A stretch of 64,000 nucleotides of DNA from Paraburkholderia sejongensis (GTDB lineage Bacteria > Pseudomonadota > Gammaproteobacteria > Burkholderiales > Burkholderiaceae): assembly GCF_020880815.1 (NCBI RefSeq), contig NZ_JAJITD010000004.1, positions 310,001 through 374,000 on the forward strand, read 5' to 3'. The notes under the pieces are model-generated. The model had not been told where the DNA came from. It was given only the letters and a program-made list of their open reading frames with translations, and made no database searches. The translations under genes were made by a program, and so were the position numbers. Below are positions 32,365 through 41,531 of this stretch, piece by piece (position 1 is the first letter of the stretch; every line of letters starts with the position of its first letter).

Positions 32365-35300
32365 CGGGCCCGGACGTCAGCGTCGATCGACGCGGCGCGC
32401 CGCCGTCGCGCAAGCAGCTATACGACGCGCACAGCGTGCTGATCGTCGCGCGGCCGCCACAGGCGCCGGCCAAGGCCGCTCCCGGCCAGCCGGGTTCGCG
32501 CTCGTCGTTCGTGCCGACCGACGCCGATCTGTTTCTGGTCGTGCGCGACGACGGCAGCGTGGTCGCGTTCAACGGACACGTCGATCTCGGCACCGGGATC
32601 GGCACCGCGCTCGCGCAGATCGTCGCGGAAGAACTCGATGTGCCGCTGACCCGCGTGTCGATCGTGCTCGGGCATACCGGCGAGGCGCCGAATCAGGGGC
32701 CGACGATCGCCAGCGCGACGATCCAGATCAGCGCGGTGCCGCTGCGCCAGGCGGCCGCGCAGGCGCGCCAGTATCTGTTGAACGAAGCGGCCGCGCGGCT
32801 TGGCGTGAACGTGGCAGACCTCGATGTACGCGACGGCCGCGTGTTCGCGCGCAATCGCGGAGGCGACGCGGCGCAAGCGATTCACTATGCAGACCTGATC
32901 AAAGGTCGGCGCGTCGAACTGCTGCTCGCGAACGATGCGCCGTTGAAGCCGCCGCGGGATTACCGGATCGTCGGCAAGAGCGCGCCGCGCATCGATATTC
33001 CGGCGAAGGCGACCGGCGAGCTGAGTTTCGTGCATGACGTGCGGGTGCCGGGCATGCTGCATGGGCGCGTCGTGCGGCCGCCGTATGCGGGCGTCGCGCA
33101 GGGCGAGTTCATCGGCAACAGCCTGCTCGAAGTGAACGACGCGTCGATTCGCGATCTGCCCGGCGTCGTCAAGGTGGTGGTGATTCGCGATTTCGTCGGC
33201 GTCGTCGCCGAGCGCGAGGAGATCGCGCAGCAGGCGGCGCAGCGGCTCGACGTGCGCTGGAAAACGGTGGACGGCTTGCCGCCGCTCGATACCAGCGAGC
33301 AGGTCGAAGCGGCATTGCGCGCGAATCCGGCGAAGCGGCGCGATCTGGTGATCGAAGGCGATGTCGATAAGGTGCTCGCACAAGAGGCCGCGCAGACGCT
33401 CGAACGCACCTACGTATGGCCGTTCCAGTTGCATGCGTCGATCGGGCCGTCGTGCGCGGTGGCCGATTTTCGAAGCAGCGGTGACAACGCCAAGGGCGCC
33501 GGCGCGACGCTAAAAATCTGGTCCGGCACGCAAAACCCGCATTCGTTGCGCGCCGATCTCGCGCTGCTGATGGCGCTCGACGAGGCGCACATCGACATCG
33601 TGCGAATGGACGCGGCCGGATGCTACGGGCGTAACTGCGCGGACGATGTCGCCGCCGACGCGGCGCTGCTGTCGCGCGCGGTCGGCAGCCCGGTGCGCGT
33701 GCAGCTATCGCGCGAGGACGAGCACGCGTGGGAGCCGAAAGGCGCCGCGCAGCTGATGGACGTGCGCGGCGCGCTGAGCGCCGAAGGCGAACTGGCCGCG
33801 TACGACTTCGCGACCCGCTACCCGTCGAACGATGCGCCGACGCTCGCGCTGCTGCTGACCGGCACGCTGCCCGCGCAGCCGCAGGTGTTCGAAATGGGCG
33901 ACCGCACCGCGGTGCCGCCCTACGACTACCGCAGCATGCGGGTGGTCTGTGACGACACTGCGCCGATCGTGCGGGCGGCGTGGCTGCGCGGCGTGTCCGC
34001 GTTGCCGAACACGTTTGCGCACGAATCGTTTATCGATGAACTCGCGCAGCAGGCGGGCGTCGATCCGGTCGAATTCCGCCTGAAGCATCTGACCGATCCG
34101 CGCGCGGTCGAGCTTGTGAAGGCGGTCGCGGAGAAAGCGGGTTGGCAAGCGCGCGAACCGGCGTTCAAAACGCACGGCAACGAAGGCGGCAACGCAGCGA
34201 ACGACGAAAACCCCGACATCGCTCGCGGCCGGGGCATCGCGTACGCCCGCTACGTGCACAGCAAATTCCCGGGCTTCGGCGCCGCGTGGTCCGCATGGGT
34301 CGCCGACATCGAAGTGAACCGCAGGAGCGGCGAACTCGCGGTCACGCGCGTGGTGGTCGGCCAGGACAACGGCACCACGGTCAATCCCGACGGCGTGCGC
34401 CACCAGATTCACGGCAACGTGATCCAGGCCACCAGCCGCGCGCTGAAGGAACAGGTCAGCTTCGGCGGCAACGCGGTAACGAGCCAGGAGTGGGGCGCTT
34501 ATCCGATCCTGACGTTCCGCGAAGTGCCGGTGATCGATGTGGTGATCATGCCGCGTCACGGCGAGCCGCCGATGGGCGCCGGCGAATCCGCGTCGCTGCC
34601 CGGGGCGGCCGCGATTGCTAACGCGCTGTACGACGCGACCGGCGTGCGCTTTCGTCGTCCGCCGTTCACGCCGGAAAAGATTCGCGCGGCGCTCGCCGAT
34701 GCGCAGGCCGAGGACGCGGCCGCCGCGCGCCGCAAACAGCGCCGCCGCCGCGGGTTTTTTGGCCTGCTGGCGGCCGGCGCCGCGGGCGCGGCCGGGTGGT
34801 TAGGCGCACTGACTTTCGCGTCGGTGCCGGCTACGCCGCTCGCGCCGATCGCGCCGCCGCTCGCGAGCGCGTTCGCCCAGGAGCTAGTGGCGCGCGGCAA
34901 GCTGCTCGCGTCGCTCGGCAATTGCGCGGTGTGCCATACCGCGCGGAACGGCGTGCCGAACGCCGGCGGCAACGCGCTCGCGACGCCGTTCGGCACCGTC
35001 TACAGCACTAATCTGACGCCCGACGGCCTGACCGGGATCGGCAACTGGTCGCTCGACGCATTCGTGCGCGCGATGCGGCACGGGATTAGCCGCGACGGCC
35101 ATCGGCTGTATCCGGCGTTTCCGTACACGTCGTTCCAGAATATTTCGGACGACGATCTTCACGCGCTGTACGCGTATCTGATGTCGCAAACGCCGGTGCG
35201 CAACCGGCCGCCGGAAACGCAGCTGGCGTTTCCGTTCAGCGTGCGGCCATTGATGGCCGTCTGGAACTCGATGTTTCTGCGGCGCACCGCGTTCAGCGAG

Positions 35301-36053
35301 AATCCCGCGCAAAGCGCGCAATGGAATCGCGGCGCGTACCTGGTGAACGGCCTCGGTCATTGCAGCGCGTGCCACTCGCCGCGCAACGCGTTCGGCGCCG
35401 AGAAAAGCGGCGCCGCGTTCATGGGCGGCGGCCTCGCGGAGGGCTGGGAAGCGCCGGCGCTGTCGTCGCTGTCGAACGCGCCGGTGCCGTGGAGCGAGGA
35501 CCAACTGTTCAGCTATCTGCGCACCGGCCACGCGCCGCTGCATGGCGTCGCGGCCGGGCCGATGGCGCCGGTGATCGGCGATCTCGCGACGCTGCCCGAC
35601 AGCGATATCCGCGCGATGGCCGTCTATCTCGCATCGCTCAATCCGCTGGAGCCGAATGCCAATCCGGCCGCGACCGCGCGCGAATACGAACGCGCCAGCA
35701 CGCCGGCCGGCGCGCCGGTCACCGCCGGCGCGCGCCTGTTCGACGGCGCGTGCTCGGCCTGCCATCACACCGGCAGCGGACCGCAACTGTTCGGCGCGCA
35801 TCCGTCGCTCGCGCTCAACACGAACCTGCACGGCGCCACGCCAGACAACCTGATCCGGGTGATTCTGGACGGGATCGACTCGCCTGCGCGGCCCGAACTC
35901 GGTACGATGCCGGCTTATCGCGACAGTTTCAACGACGCCCAGCTGACCGAGCTGGTGTCGTATCTGCGCAAGCAATTCGCGGGCGGCAAGCCGGCCTGGC
36001 AGGACGTCGCCGCCAGCGTCGCGCGGATCCGCGCCGAGCCGCGCGAACCCTGA
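32361..36053 (+). CDS. nicB: Nicotinate dehydrogenase Mo/cytochrome c subunit
   Basis: 1230 aa, close to the size of Pseudomonas NicB (about 1190). Residues 1-780 are a molybdopterin-binding xanthine-dehydrogenase-type domain (GHVDLGTGIGTALAQIVAEE near 75, GAGESASLPGAAAIANALYD near 745 with the catalytic-type Glu). An Arg-rich stretch near 790 (RRKQRRRRG) and a hydrophobic helix (about 800-822) follow, then three haem c sites: CAVCH 855-859, CSACH 1001-1005, CSACH 1131-1135. So the Mo domain should be cytosolic, the haems periplasmic. Hydroxylates nicotinate to 6-hydroxynicotinate with water as oxygen source. IorB-like enzymes are related, but the neighbours favour nicotinate. Confidence 0.88.
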   Translation: MTGPDVSVDRRGAPPSRKQLYDAHSVLIVARPPQAPAKAAPGQPGSRSSFVPTDADLFLVVRDDGSVVAFNGHVDLGTGIGTALAQIVAEELDVPLTRVSIVLGHTGEAPNQGPTIASATIQISAVPLRQAAAQARQYLLNEAAARLGVNVADLDVRDGRVFARNRGGDAAQAIHYADLIKGRRVELLLANDAPLKPPRDYRIVGKSAPRIDIPAKATGELSFVHDVRVPGMLHGRVVRPPYAGVAQGEFIGNSLLEVNDASIRDLPGVVKVVVIRDFVGVVAEREEIAQQAAQRLDVRWKTVDGLPPLDTSEQVEAALRANPAKRRDLVIEGDVDKVLAQEAAQTLERTYVWPFQLHASIGPSCAVADFRSSGDNAKGAGATLKIWSGTQNPHSLRADLALLMALDEAHIDIVRMDAAGCYGRNCADDVAADAALLSRAVGSPVRVQLSREDEHAWEPKGAAQLMDVRGALSAEGELAAYDFATRYPSNDAPTLALLLTGTLPAQPQVFEMGDRTAVPPYDYRSMRVVCDDTAPIVRAAWLRGVSALPNTFAHESFIDELAQQAGVDPVEFRLKHLTDPRAVELVKAVAEKAGWQAREPAFKTHGNEGGNAANDENPDIARGRGIAYARYVHSKFPGFGAAWSAWVADIEVNRRSGELAVTRVVVGQDNGTTVNPDGVRHQIHGNVIQATSRALKEQVSFGGNAVTSQEWGAYPILTFREVPVIDVVIMPRHGEPPMGAGESASLPGAAAIANALYDATGVRFRRPPFTPEKIRAALADAQAEDAAAARRKQRRRRGFFGLLAAGAAGAAGWLGALTFASVPATPLAPIAPPLASAFAQELVARGKLLASLGNCAVCHTARNGVPNAGGNALATPFGTVYSTNLTPDGLTGIGNWSLDAFVRAMRHGISRDGHRLYPAFPYTSFQNISDDDLHALYAYLMSQTPVRNRPPETQLAFPFSVRPLMAVWNSMFLRRTAFSENPAQSAQWNRGAYLVNGLGHCSACHSPRNAFGAEKSGAAFMGGGLAEGWEAPALSSLSNAPVPWSEDQLFSYLRTGHAPLHGVAAGPMAPVIGDLATLPDSDIRAMAVYLASLNPLEPNANPAATAREYERASTPAGAPVTAGARLFDGACSACHHTGSGPQLFGAHPSLALNTNLHGATPDNLIRVILDGIDSPARPELGTMPAYRDSFNDAQLTELVSYLRKQFAGGKPAWQDVAASVARIRAEPREP

Positions 36054-36126
36054 AGCGCTGAGACGCCGGCCGCTCGCTCGCCCGCCCGATAAAAAACCAG
36101 CAATCCTTCTGATAACGGAGAAACGC

Positions 36127-37335
36127 ATGACCACGCGCGCAGGATGGATCTCTCGCCTCATGGTGTCGACCGTGTGCTCGTTCGCCGCGCTCGGCGCGAG
36201 CGCCCAGCAGACCATCAAGATCGGCGAGATCAACAGCTACAAGGCGCAGCCCGCCTTTCTCGGGCCTTACAAAAACGGCTGGAATCTGGCGCTCGAGCAG
36301 ATCAACTCGGCGGGCGGCGTGCTCGGCAAACAACTCGAAGTCGTTTCGCGCGACGACAACGGCAACCCGGGCGACACCGTTCGCGTCGCGCAGGAGCTGA
36401 TCGCGCGCGAGCAGGTGCAGTTGCTGTTCGGCGGTTTCCTGTCCAATACCGGCCTCGCGCTCGCCGATTTCTCGAAGCAGAAGAAGATTTTTTTCCTCGC
36501 CGCCGAGCCGCTGACCGACAAGATCGTCTGGGCCGACGGCAACAAATACACGTACCGTCTGCGGCCTTCCACCTATATGCAGGTCGCGATGCTGGTGCCG
36601 GAGGCGGCCAAGCTGAAGAAAAAGCGCTGGGCGCTGGTCTATCCGAACTATGAATACGGGCAATCGGCGGTTGCGACGTTCAAGAAGCTGCTGACCGCCG
36701 CGCAGCCCGACGTGCAGTTCGTCGTCGAGCAGGCGACGCCGCTCGGCAGCGTCGATGCCGGCGCGGTCACCCAGGCGATCGCCGATGCGAAGCCCGATGC
36801 GATCTTCAACGTGCTGTTCGGCGCGGACCTCGGCAAGTTCGTGCGCGAGGGCAATACGCGGGGGCTGTTCAAGGATCGCGCGGTGGTCTCGCTGCTGACC
36901 GGCGAGCCCGACTATCTCGATCCGCTCGGCGCCGAAGCGCCGACCGGCTGGATCGTGACCGGCTACCCGTGGTATTCGATCGATACGCCGGCCAACAAGA
37001 AATTCGTCCAGGCGTATCAGGCCAAATATCACGACTATCCGCGCCTCGGTTCGGTGGTCGGCTATTCGGCGTTGATGTCGATCGCCGACGGGATCAAGAA
37101 GGCCGGCTCGACCGATCCGGACAAACTGGCCGCCGCGTTCAAGGGGCTCAACGTCGAGACGCCGTTCGGGCCGATCGCCTTCCGCGCGCAGGACAATCAG
37201 TCGACGATGGGCGCGTATGTCGGCGTCACCGGCGTGAAGGACGGCAAGGGCGTGATGACGACGTACCGGTATATCGACGGCGCGAGCGTGCAGCCGTCCG
37301 ATGCCGAGGTGAAGAAGCTGCGGCCGGCGGATTGA
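36127..37335 (+). CDS. ABC substrate-binding protein, Leu/Ile/Val-binding type
   Basis: 402 aa, periplasmic (signal MTTRAGWISRLMVSTVCSFA, cut after ASA). Type I periplasmic-binding fold; IKIGEINSYKAQPAFLGPYK and EQINSAGGVLGKQLEVV are typical of LivK-like proteins. GGAG-type site (AACGGAG) precedes the ATG. It is the only binding protein near the LivHM/LivG/LivF genes and closes the cluster, so it probably supplies the imported ring acid. Ligand not deducible by eye. Confidence 0.88.
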   Translation: MTTRAGWISRLMVSTVCSFAALGASAQQTIKIGEINSYKAQPAFLGPYKNGWNLALEQINSAGGVLGKQLEVVSRDDNGNPGDTVRVAQELIAREQVQLLFGGFLSNTGLALADFSKQKKIFFLAAEPLTDKIVWADGNKYTYRLRPSTYMQVAMLVPEAAKLKKKRWALVYPNYEYGQSAVATFKKLLTAAQPDVQFVVEQATPLGSVDAGAVTQAIADAKPDAIFNVLFGADLGKFVREGNTRGLFKDRAVVSLLTGEPDYLDPLGAEAPTGWIVTGYPWYSIDTPANKKFVQAYQAKYHDYPRLGSVVGYSALMSIADGIKKAGSTDPDKLAAAFKGLNVETPFGPIAFRAQDNQSTMGAYVGVTGVKDGKGVMTTYRYIDGASVQPSDAEVKKLRPAD

Positions 37336-37405
37336 GCCTGCCGGCTCGCGGGTTCGCTCAGGATGGCGCGCGCGAGTCGCGCGCTGTTACTGCCTTGCAA
37401 ACCTG

Positions 37406-37657
37406 CTATTCCTCCGCGTCGTGCTCGGTAACGAAGCGCCGTAGATAAGCGAGCACCGCGGCTTCCATCGCGCGGTGATCCGCGGTGCTTTTCGAGCCCG
37501 CGTTTTCCTCGTCGCCGAACAGCGTGGACGGCGCGTTGTGCACATCCACTTCCTGCCCCTCGCGAAACACGCGAATCTCGTGCACGCCCTCGACGTATTC
37601 GGCGACCCAGTGCACGCCCTCGATATGCGCTCCCGCGCGAACGTTAGCAATCTTCAT
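37406..37657 (-). CDS. Small conserved hypothetical protein, 83 aa
   Basis: Starts MKIANVRAGAHIEGVHWVAEYVEGVHEIRV in two pieces of a beta-rich acidic protein; GGAGAG 4-9 nt before the ATG supports the start. Acidic, no signal peptide, no membrane segment. No family known to me. It is convergent with the binding-protein gene; its upstream side holds a 12-bp tandem repeat array. Confidence 0.65.
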   Translation of the reverse strand: MKIANVRAGAHIEGVHWVAEYVEGVHEIRVFREGQEVDVHNAPSTLFGDEENAGSKSTADHRAMEAAVLAYLRRFVTEHDAEE

Positions 37658-37740
37658 GAGTTCTCTCCGATGCAGGGCTGTCGGGGCGGACCCTGCGCCG
37701 CCCGTTGTTCTCCACCATACGCCGTAGCGCGACTGTGCGC

Positions 37741-37800
37741 GAGTCCCGCTGTGAGTCCCGCTGTGAGTCCTGCTGTGAGTCCCGCTGTGAGTCCTGCTGC
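37741..37800. repeat. Five 12-bp tandem repeats
   Basis: Unit GAGTCCCGCTGT, five head-to-tail copies with single-base changes (C to T in copies 3 and 5, last base C in copy 5). It lies in the 245-bp gap between two divergent genes. Same period and copy number as the array at 15515-15574 but unrelated in sequence. Confidence 0.95.
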
Positions 37801-37902
37801 GCGTGCCGCGCCGCCCGCATGAAGTCGCTTGCGGCTCCGCGCGGCGACCCCGGCACGGCCGTTGCTGAAGGGAAAGTCCACAGCCACAACCGGAGAACTG
37901 TC

Positions 37903-38439
37903 ATGCCAGAGCAGAAAACCCTGAAGCGTGCCGCGGCCGATAAGCGTGCCGGCAAGGCGGCGAGTACTCAAGCGGGAGAGTTCGTGAAGGAGCAGGTCGA
38001 CAAGGTGCGCGCCGGCAAACACGGCGTGCGCTCGCCGAAGCAGGCGATCGCGATCGGCTTGTCCGAGGCGCGGCGCGCGGGCGTCGACGTGAAGCCGCCG
38101 AAGAAGGGCGCGACGAGCGAGGCGACCCGCAAGAAAGCGCAGAAGGACAGCGCGGCGGGCAAGCACGACGGCGCCGCGAACAAGACCGCGAGCAAGACCG
38201 CGAGCAAGGAGTCGAGCGCGAAGCGCTCGCGTGTCGCGACCAGCGTGTTGAAGCGCGAGAGCAAGGAGGGGGCGTCGCCGCAAGCGATGTCGAAGCAGGC
38301 GAAGTCGGCGGCGGCCAAGCGGCCGGCGGCGAGCCGTTCGGCGGCGGCTAAGAAGGCGGCGGCGACCAAGGGCGCGGCCGGGCGCTCGGCGGCCGCGAAG
38401 AAGGCCGCGCAGACGCGGTCGTCACGCGCGCATCACTGA
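37903..38439 (+). CDS. DUF6496-type Lys/Ala-rich, histone H1-like protein
   Basis: 178 aa, strongly basic. Residues 25-65 hold the conserved piece FVKEQVDKVRAGKHGVRS followed by KQAIAIGLSEARRAG, seen in many Burkholderiaceae proteins of this type. The remainder, from about 65, is a low-complexity Lys/Ala/Ser tail with repeated AAAKKA units, similar to eukaryotic H1 tails. Likely DNA-binding and nucleoid-associated; not proven. ATG 37903 has GGAGAA 8-13 nt upstream. Confidence 0.75.
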   Translation: MPEQKTLKRAAADKRAGKAASTQAGEFVKEQVDKVRAGKHGVRSPKQAIAIGLSEARRAGVDVKPPKKGATSEATRKKAQKDSAAGKHDGAANKTASKTASKESSAKRSRVATSVLKRESKEGASPQAMSKQAKSAAAKRPAASRSAAAKKAAATKGAAGRSAAAKKAAQTRSSRAHH

Positions 38440-38511
38440 CCGCGGGCGGTGCCGCAAGCGGGTGCGGCATCCAACGGCGCGCGGCATCGACCTGCCGCGC
38501 GCCGGCGCCGC

Positions 38512-39840
38512 TTATTGCACGGTCGCCAGTACTTCGCTGACCGTATTAAAAAGCCGCGCGATCTGCTCTTCATCGATGATCAGCGGCGGCGAGAACGCGA
38601 GGATATCGCCGGTAAAGCGGAGCAGCACGCCCGCCTCGAAGCATTTGACGAAGGCCTCGTAGGCGCGCGCGCCCGGCGCGCCGTCGCGCGATTCGAGTTC
38701 GATCCCGGCGACCATCCCCAGGTTGCGCACGTCTTTCACGTGCTTCGCGCCGCGCAGCGCATGCGCGGCCGCCTCGAACTTCGGCGCGAGATTCGCCGCG
38801 CGTTCGAACAGCTTGTCGCGGCGATACAGATCGAGCGTCGCGATCGCGGCCGCGGCCGCCGCCGGATGCGCAGAATAGGTATAGCCGTGGAACAGCTCGA
38901 TCGCGCCCTGCGCGCCGGCGTTCACCACCGTGTCGTGGATCGTGCGGCTCGCGGCGACCGCGCCCATCGGGATCGACGCGTTATTGATCGCCTTCGCGAG
39001 CGTGATCAGGTCCGGCGTGACGCCGAAATACTCGCTGGCGGTTGCCGCGCCAACGCGGCCGAAGCCGGTAATGACCTCGTCGAAAATCAGCAGGATGCCG
39101 TGCTTCGTGCAGATTTGACGCAGCTTTTGCAGATAGCCTTGCGGCGGAATCAGCACGCCGGTCGAGCCGGCCACCGGTTCGACGATGACCGCGGCGATCG
39201 TCGACGCATCGTGCAGCGCGACGATCCGCTCGAGCTCGTCGGCCAGATGTTCGCCCCACGCGGGCTGCCCCTTCGAAAAAGCATTCTGTTCGAGGTTGTG
39301 CGTGTGCGGCAGATGATCGATCGCCGGCAGCAGCGCGCCGGAAAAAGTCTTGCGATTCGTCGCGATGCCGCCGACCGAAATGCCGCCGAAGCCGACCCCG
39401 TGATAACCGCGCTCGCGGCCGATCAGGCGCGTGCGCTGTCCTTCGCCGCGCGCGCGGTGATAGGCGAGCGCGATTTTCAGCGCGGTATCGACCGATTCGG
39501 AGCCCGAATTGGTGAAGAAAATCCGGTCGAGGCCGGCCGGCATCAGTTCGGCGACCTTGCTCGCGGCTTCGAATGCGAGCGGGTGGCCCATCTGGAAGGT
39601 CGGTGCGAAATCGAGTTTAGAGAGCTGCTGGGTGATCGCCGCGATGATTTCGTCGCGGCCGTGGCCGGCGTTCACGCACCACAGGCCCGCGCAGCCGTCG
39701 AGGATCTCGCGCCCGTCGGTGCTGCGGTAGTACATGCCTTTGGCCGATTCCAGCAGGCGCGGCGCGGCCTTGAACTGACGGTTGGCGGTGAACGGCATCC
39801 AGAACGACGACAGATCGTCGATGACGGCGCGCGAATTCAT
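38512..39840 (-). CDS. Class III aminotransferase, omega-amino acid:pyruvate type
   Basis: 442 aa PLP enzyme. SSFWMPFTANRQFK at the start is typical of beta-alanine/omega-amino acid:pyruvate transaminases; NSGSESVDTALKIA binds the cofactor phosphate, FDEVITGFGR holds the PLP Asp, and TLAKAINNASIPMG the Schiff-base Lys. ATG 39840 follows GAGGAG; 13 further in-frame codons upstream are unlikely. Divergent from a MocR-type regulator, so probably induced by an amino compound. Might serve beta-alanine, GABA or a diamine. Confidence 0.87.
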   Translation of the reverse strand: MNSRAVIDDLSSFWMPFTANRQFKAAPRLLESAKGMYYRSTDGREILDGCAGLWCVNAGHGRDEIIAAITQQLSKLDFAPTFQMGHPLAFEAASKVAELMPAGLDRIFFTNSGSESVDTALKIALAYHRARGEGQRTRLIGRERGYHGVGFGGISVGGIATNRKTFSGALLPAIDHLPHTHNLEQNAFSKGQPAWGEHLADELERIVALHDASTIAAVIVEPVAGSTGVLIPPQGYLQKLRQICTKHGILLIFDEVITGFGRVGAATASEYFGVTPDLITLAKAINNASIPMGAVAASRTIHDTVVNAGAQGAIELFHGYTYSAHPAAAAAAIATLDLYRRDKLFERAANLAPKFEAAAHALRGAKHVKDVRNLGMVAGIELESRDGAPGARAYEAFVKCFEAGVLLRFTGDILAFSPPLIIDEEQIARLFNTVSEVLATVQ

Positions 39841-39943
39841 GGCATCTCCTCGAAGTGGGTAACGGGCGGACGTGCTCACGGCTGTTCCCGGGGGACGTCC
39901 TGGATAGCCAAAACTCTAGCGCTCGCGGTTTAATGGCGGCATG

Positions 39944-39973
39944 CACAGTTGTTCAGGTGTGGTGCTAACTGTG
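39944..39973. promoter_or_regulatory. Inverted repeat between aminotransferase and MocR gene
   Basis: CACAGTT (39944-39950) and AACTGTG (39967-39973) are perfect inverse copies with a 16-bp spacer, giving a 23-bp centre-to-centre distance, two helical turns. A plausible site for the divergent MocR regulator. I saw nothing else certain in the 266-bp gap. Confidence 0.45.
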
Positions 39974-40106
39974 CTGGCGGATTCGCGCGAACTGTCGTGG
40001 TCTGCGCGCCGGGCCGCTCCGCCCGCTGTCCGCACCGGCGCCCGCGCGCACCCGCTCCACCGAGCCGCCGCCGCGGCCCATTTAATCCGCTTATTTAGCT
40101 AGCCTC

Positions 40107-41531
40107 ATGATCGAACTGGACCTTCAACGCGACCGCCGCGCGGCTTCGACGCTCGTCGAACAGGTCGTGCAGGGCTTCGCGCGCGCGATCGATGCGCAGT
40201 CGCTGCGCGCCGGCGCGCTGCTGCCGTCGGTGAGGCAGCTCGCGCGCAGTCACGCGCTGAGCACCTTTACGGTGACCGAGGCCTATAACCGGCTGGTCTC
40301 GATGGGGCTGGTGGTCGCGCGGCGCGGCTCCGGTTACCGCGTCGCCGCGCGCCCGGTAGCCGGCGCCGCGCCGCGCGCGAGCGCCGCCGGCTGGCAGCCG
40401 CCGAGCCTGACCGCGAACTGGCTGCTGTCGGATGTGTTCGCCGATCATTCGGTGCCGATCAAGGCCGGCTGCGGCTGGCTGCCGAGCGAATGGGTCAACG
40501 AGAGCGGCCTGCAACATGCGTTGCGCGCGCTGAGCCGGGTGCCGGCCGCGCGGCTCGGCGACTACGGTCATCCGTATGGCTTCGCGCCGCTGCGCGAACG
40601 CGTCGCGGAACAGCTCGACCGGCTCGGCCTGCCGGTCGATGTCGGCAATGTGCTGCTGACCCAGGGCGCGACCCAGGGGCTCGATCTGATCGTGCGCACC
40701 TTACTGCGCGCGGGCGACGCGGTGATCGTCGAAGACCCGGGCTACGGCAATCTGCTGCAAATCCTGAAGCTTGCCGGCCTTGTCGTGCACGGGGTGCCGC
40801 GCACGCTCACCGGCGTCGATACCGACGTGCTCGAAACGCTAATCGCGCGGCACCAGCCGAAGGCGATCTTCGTGAACACGACGCTACAGAATCCGACCGG
40901 CGCGACCTACGCAATGGCGGCGGCGTTCCGGCTGCTGCAGATCGCCGAGCGCGCGCGGATGTGGGTGATCGAAGACGATGTCAGCCGCGAACTCGCGCCG
41001 CCCGGCGCACCACTGTTCGCGGCGCTGGAGGGCTTGCAGCGGGTCGTGTATGTCGGTGGCTTTTCGAAAACGGTGACGCCGGCGTTGCGCTGCGGTTACG
41101 TGGTCGCCGAGCAGGCGGTGCTGCGCGAGCTCGCGCGTACCAAGATGGCGGTCGGGCTGACGTCGTCGGAGGCGATCGAGCGGATCGTCGACAAGGTGCT
41201 GGTCGAGGGGCGCTACGCGCGCCACGTCGAAACGGTCAACGAGCGTCTGAAGCTCGCGCATGCGGTGCTCGAAGAACGGCTGGACGCGCTCGGGATCGAG
41301 CTGTTTCACCGGCCGCGCGCGGGGCTGTTCGCGTGGGCGCGGCTGCCGATCGACGCCGAGCGCGCCGGCGAGGTCGCGACCGCCGCGCTCGCGCATGGCA
41401 TCTGGCTCGCGCCGGGCTCCTACTTCCGGCCCGACGATGCACCGAGCGCGTGGTTTCGCTTCAACGCGCCGTATGCGGGCGACGACGCGTTGTGGCGCTT
41501 TATCGAGCGGGTCGGCCGCGGCACGCTCTAA
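40107..41531 (+). CDS. MocR/GntR-PLP family transcriptional regulator
   Basis: 474 aa. Residues 10-78 are a GntR winged helix (SLRAGALLPSVRQLARSHAL, STFTVTEAYNRL); residues 110-470 a fold type I aminotransferase domain with the PLP lysine in VGGFSKTVTPALRCGYV and NTTLQNPTGA. Such proteins sense amino compounds through PLP and usually control a divergent neighbour, here the omega-aminotransferase. It may also be the factor that binds GGTACAG-like sites at 44009. Confidence 0.88.
   Translation: MIELDLQRDRRAASTLVEQVVQGFARAIDAQSLRAGALLPSVRQLARSHALSTFTVTEAYNRLVSMGLVVARRGSGYRVAARPVAGAAPRASAAGWQPPSLTANWLLSDVFADHSVPIKAGCGWLPSEWVNESGLQHALRALSRVPAARLGDYGHPYGFAPLRERVAEQLDRLGLPVDVGNVLLTQGATQGLDLIVRTLLRAGDAVIVEDPGYGNLLQILKLAGLVVHGVPRTLTGVDTDVLETLIARHQPKAIFVNTTLQNPTGATYAMAAAFRLLQIAERARMWVIEDDVSRELAPPGAPLFAALEGLQRVVYVGGFSKTVTPALRCGYVVAEQAVLRELARTKMAVGLTSSEAIERIVDKVLVEGRYARHVETVNERLKLAHAVLEERLDALGIELFHRPRAGLFAWARLPIDAERAGEVATAALAHGIWLAPGSYFRPDDAPSAWFRFNAPYAGDDALWRFIERVGRGTL

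Noticed and set aside
32361..36053. Xanthine dehydrogenase or CO dehydrogenase large subunit
   Set aside because: The three-haem C-terminal part and the nicA/ena/hnr neighbours fit nicotinate dehydrogenase; no FAD subunit gene is present.
37387..37650. Alternative minus-strand ORF in another frame of the 83-residue gene
   Set aside because: Arg/Cys-rich product and no ribosome site; the 37406-37657 frame has an acidic, protein-like product and GGAGAG in place.
38449..39933. 494-codon plus-strand ORF opposite the aminotransferase gene
   Set aside because: Arg-rich nonsense product; the minus-strand aminotransferase has all PLP motifs and a ribosome site.
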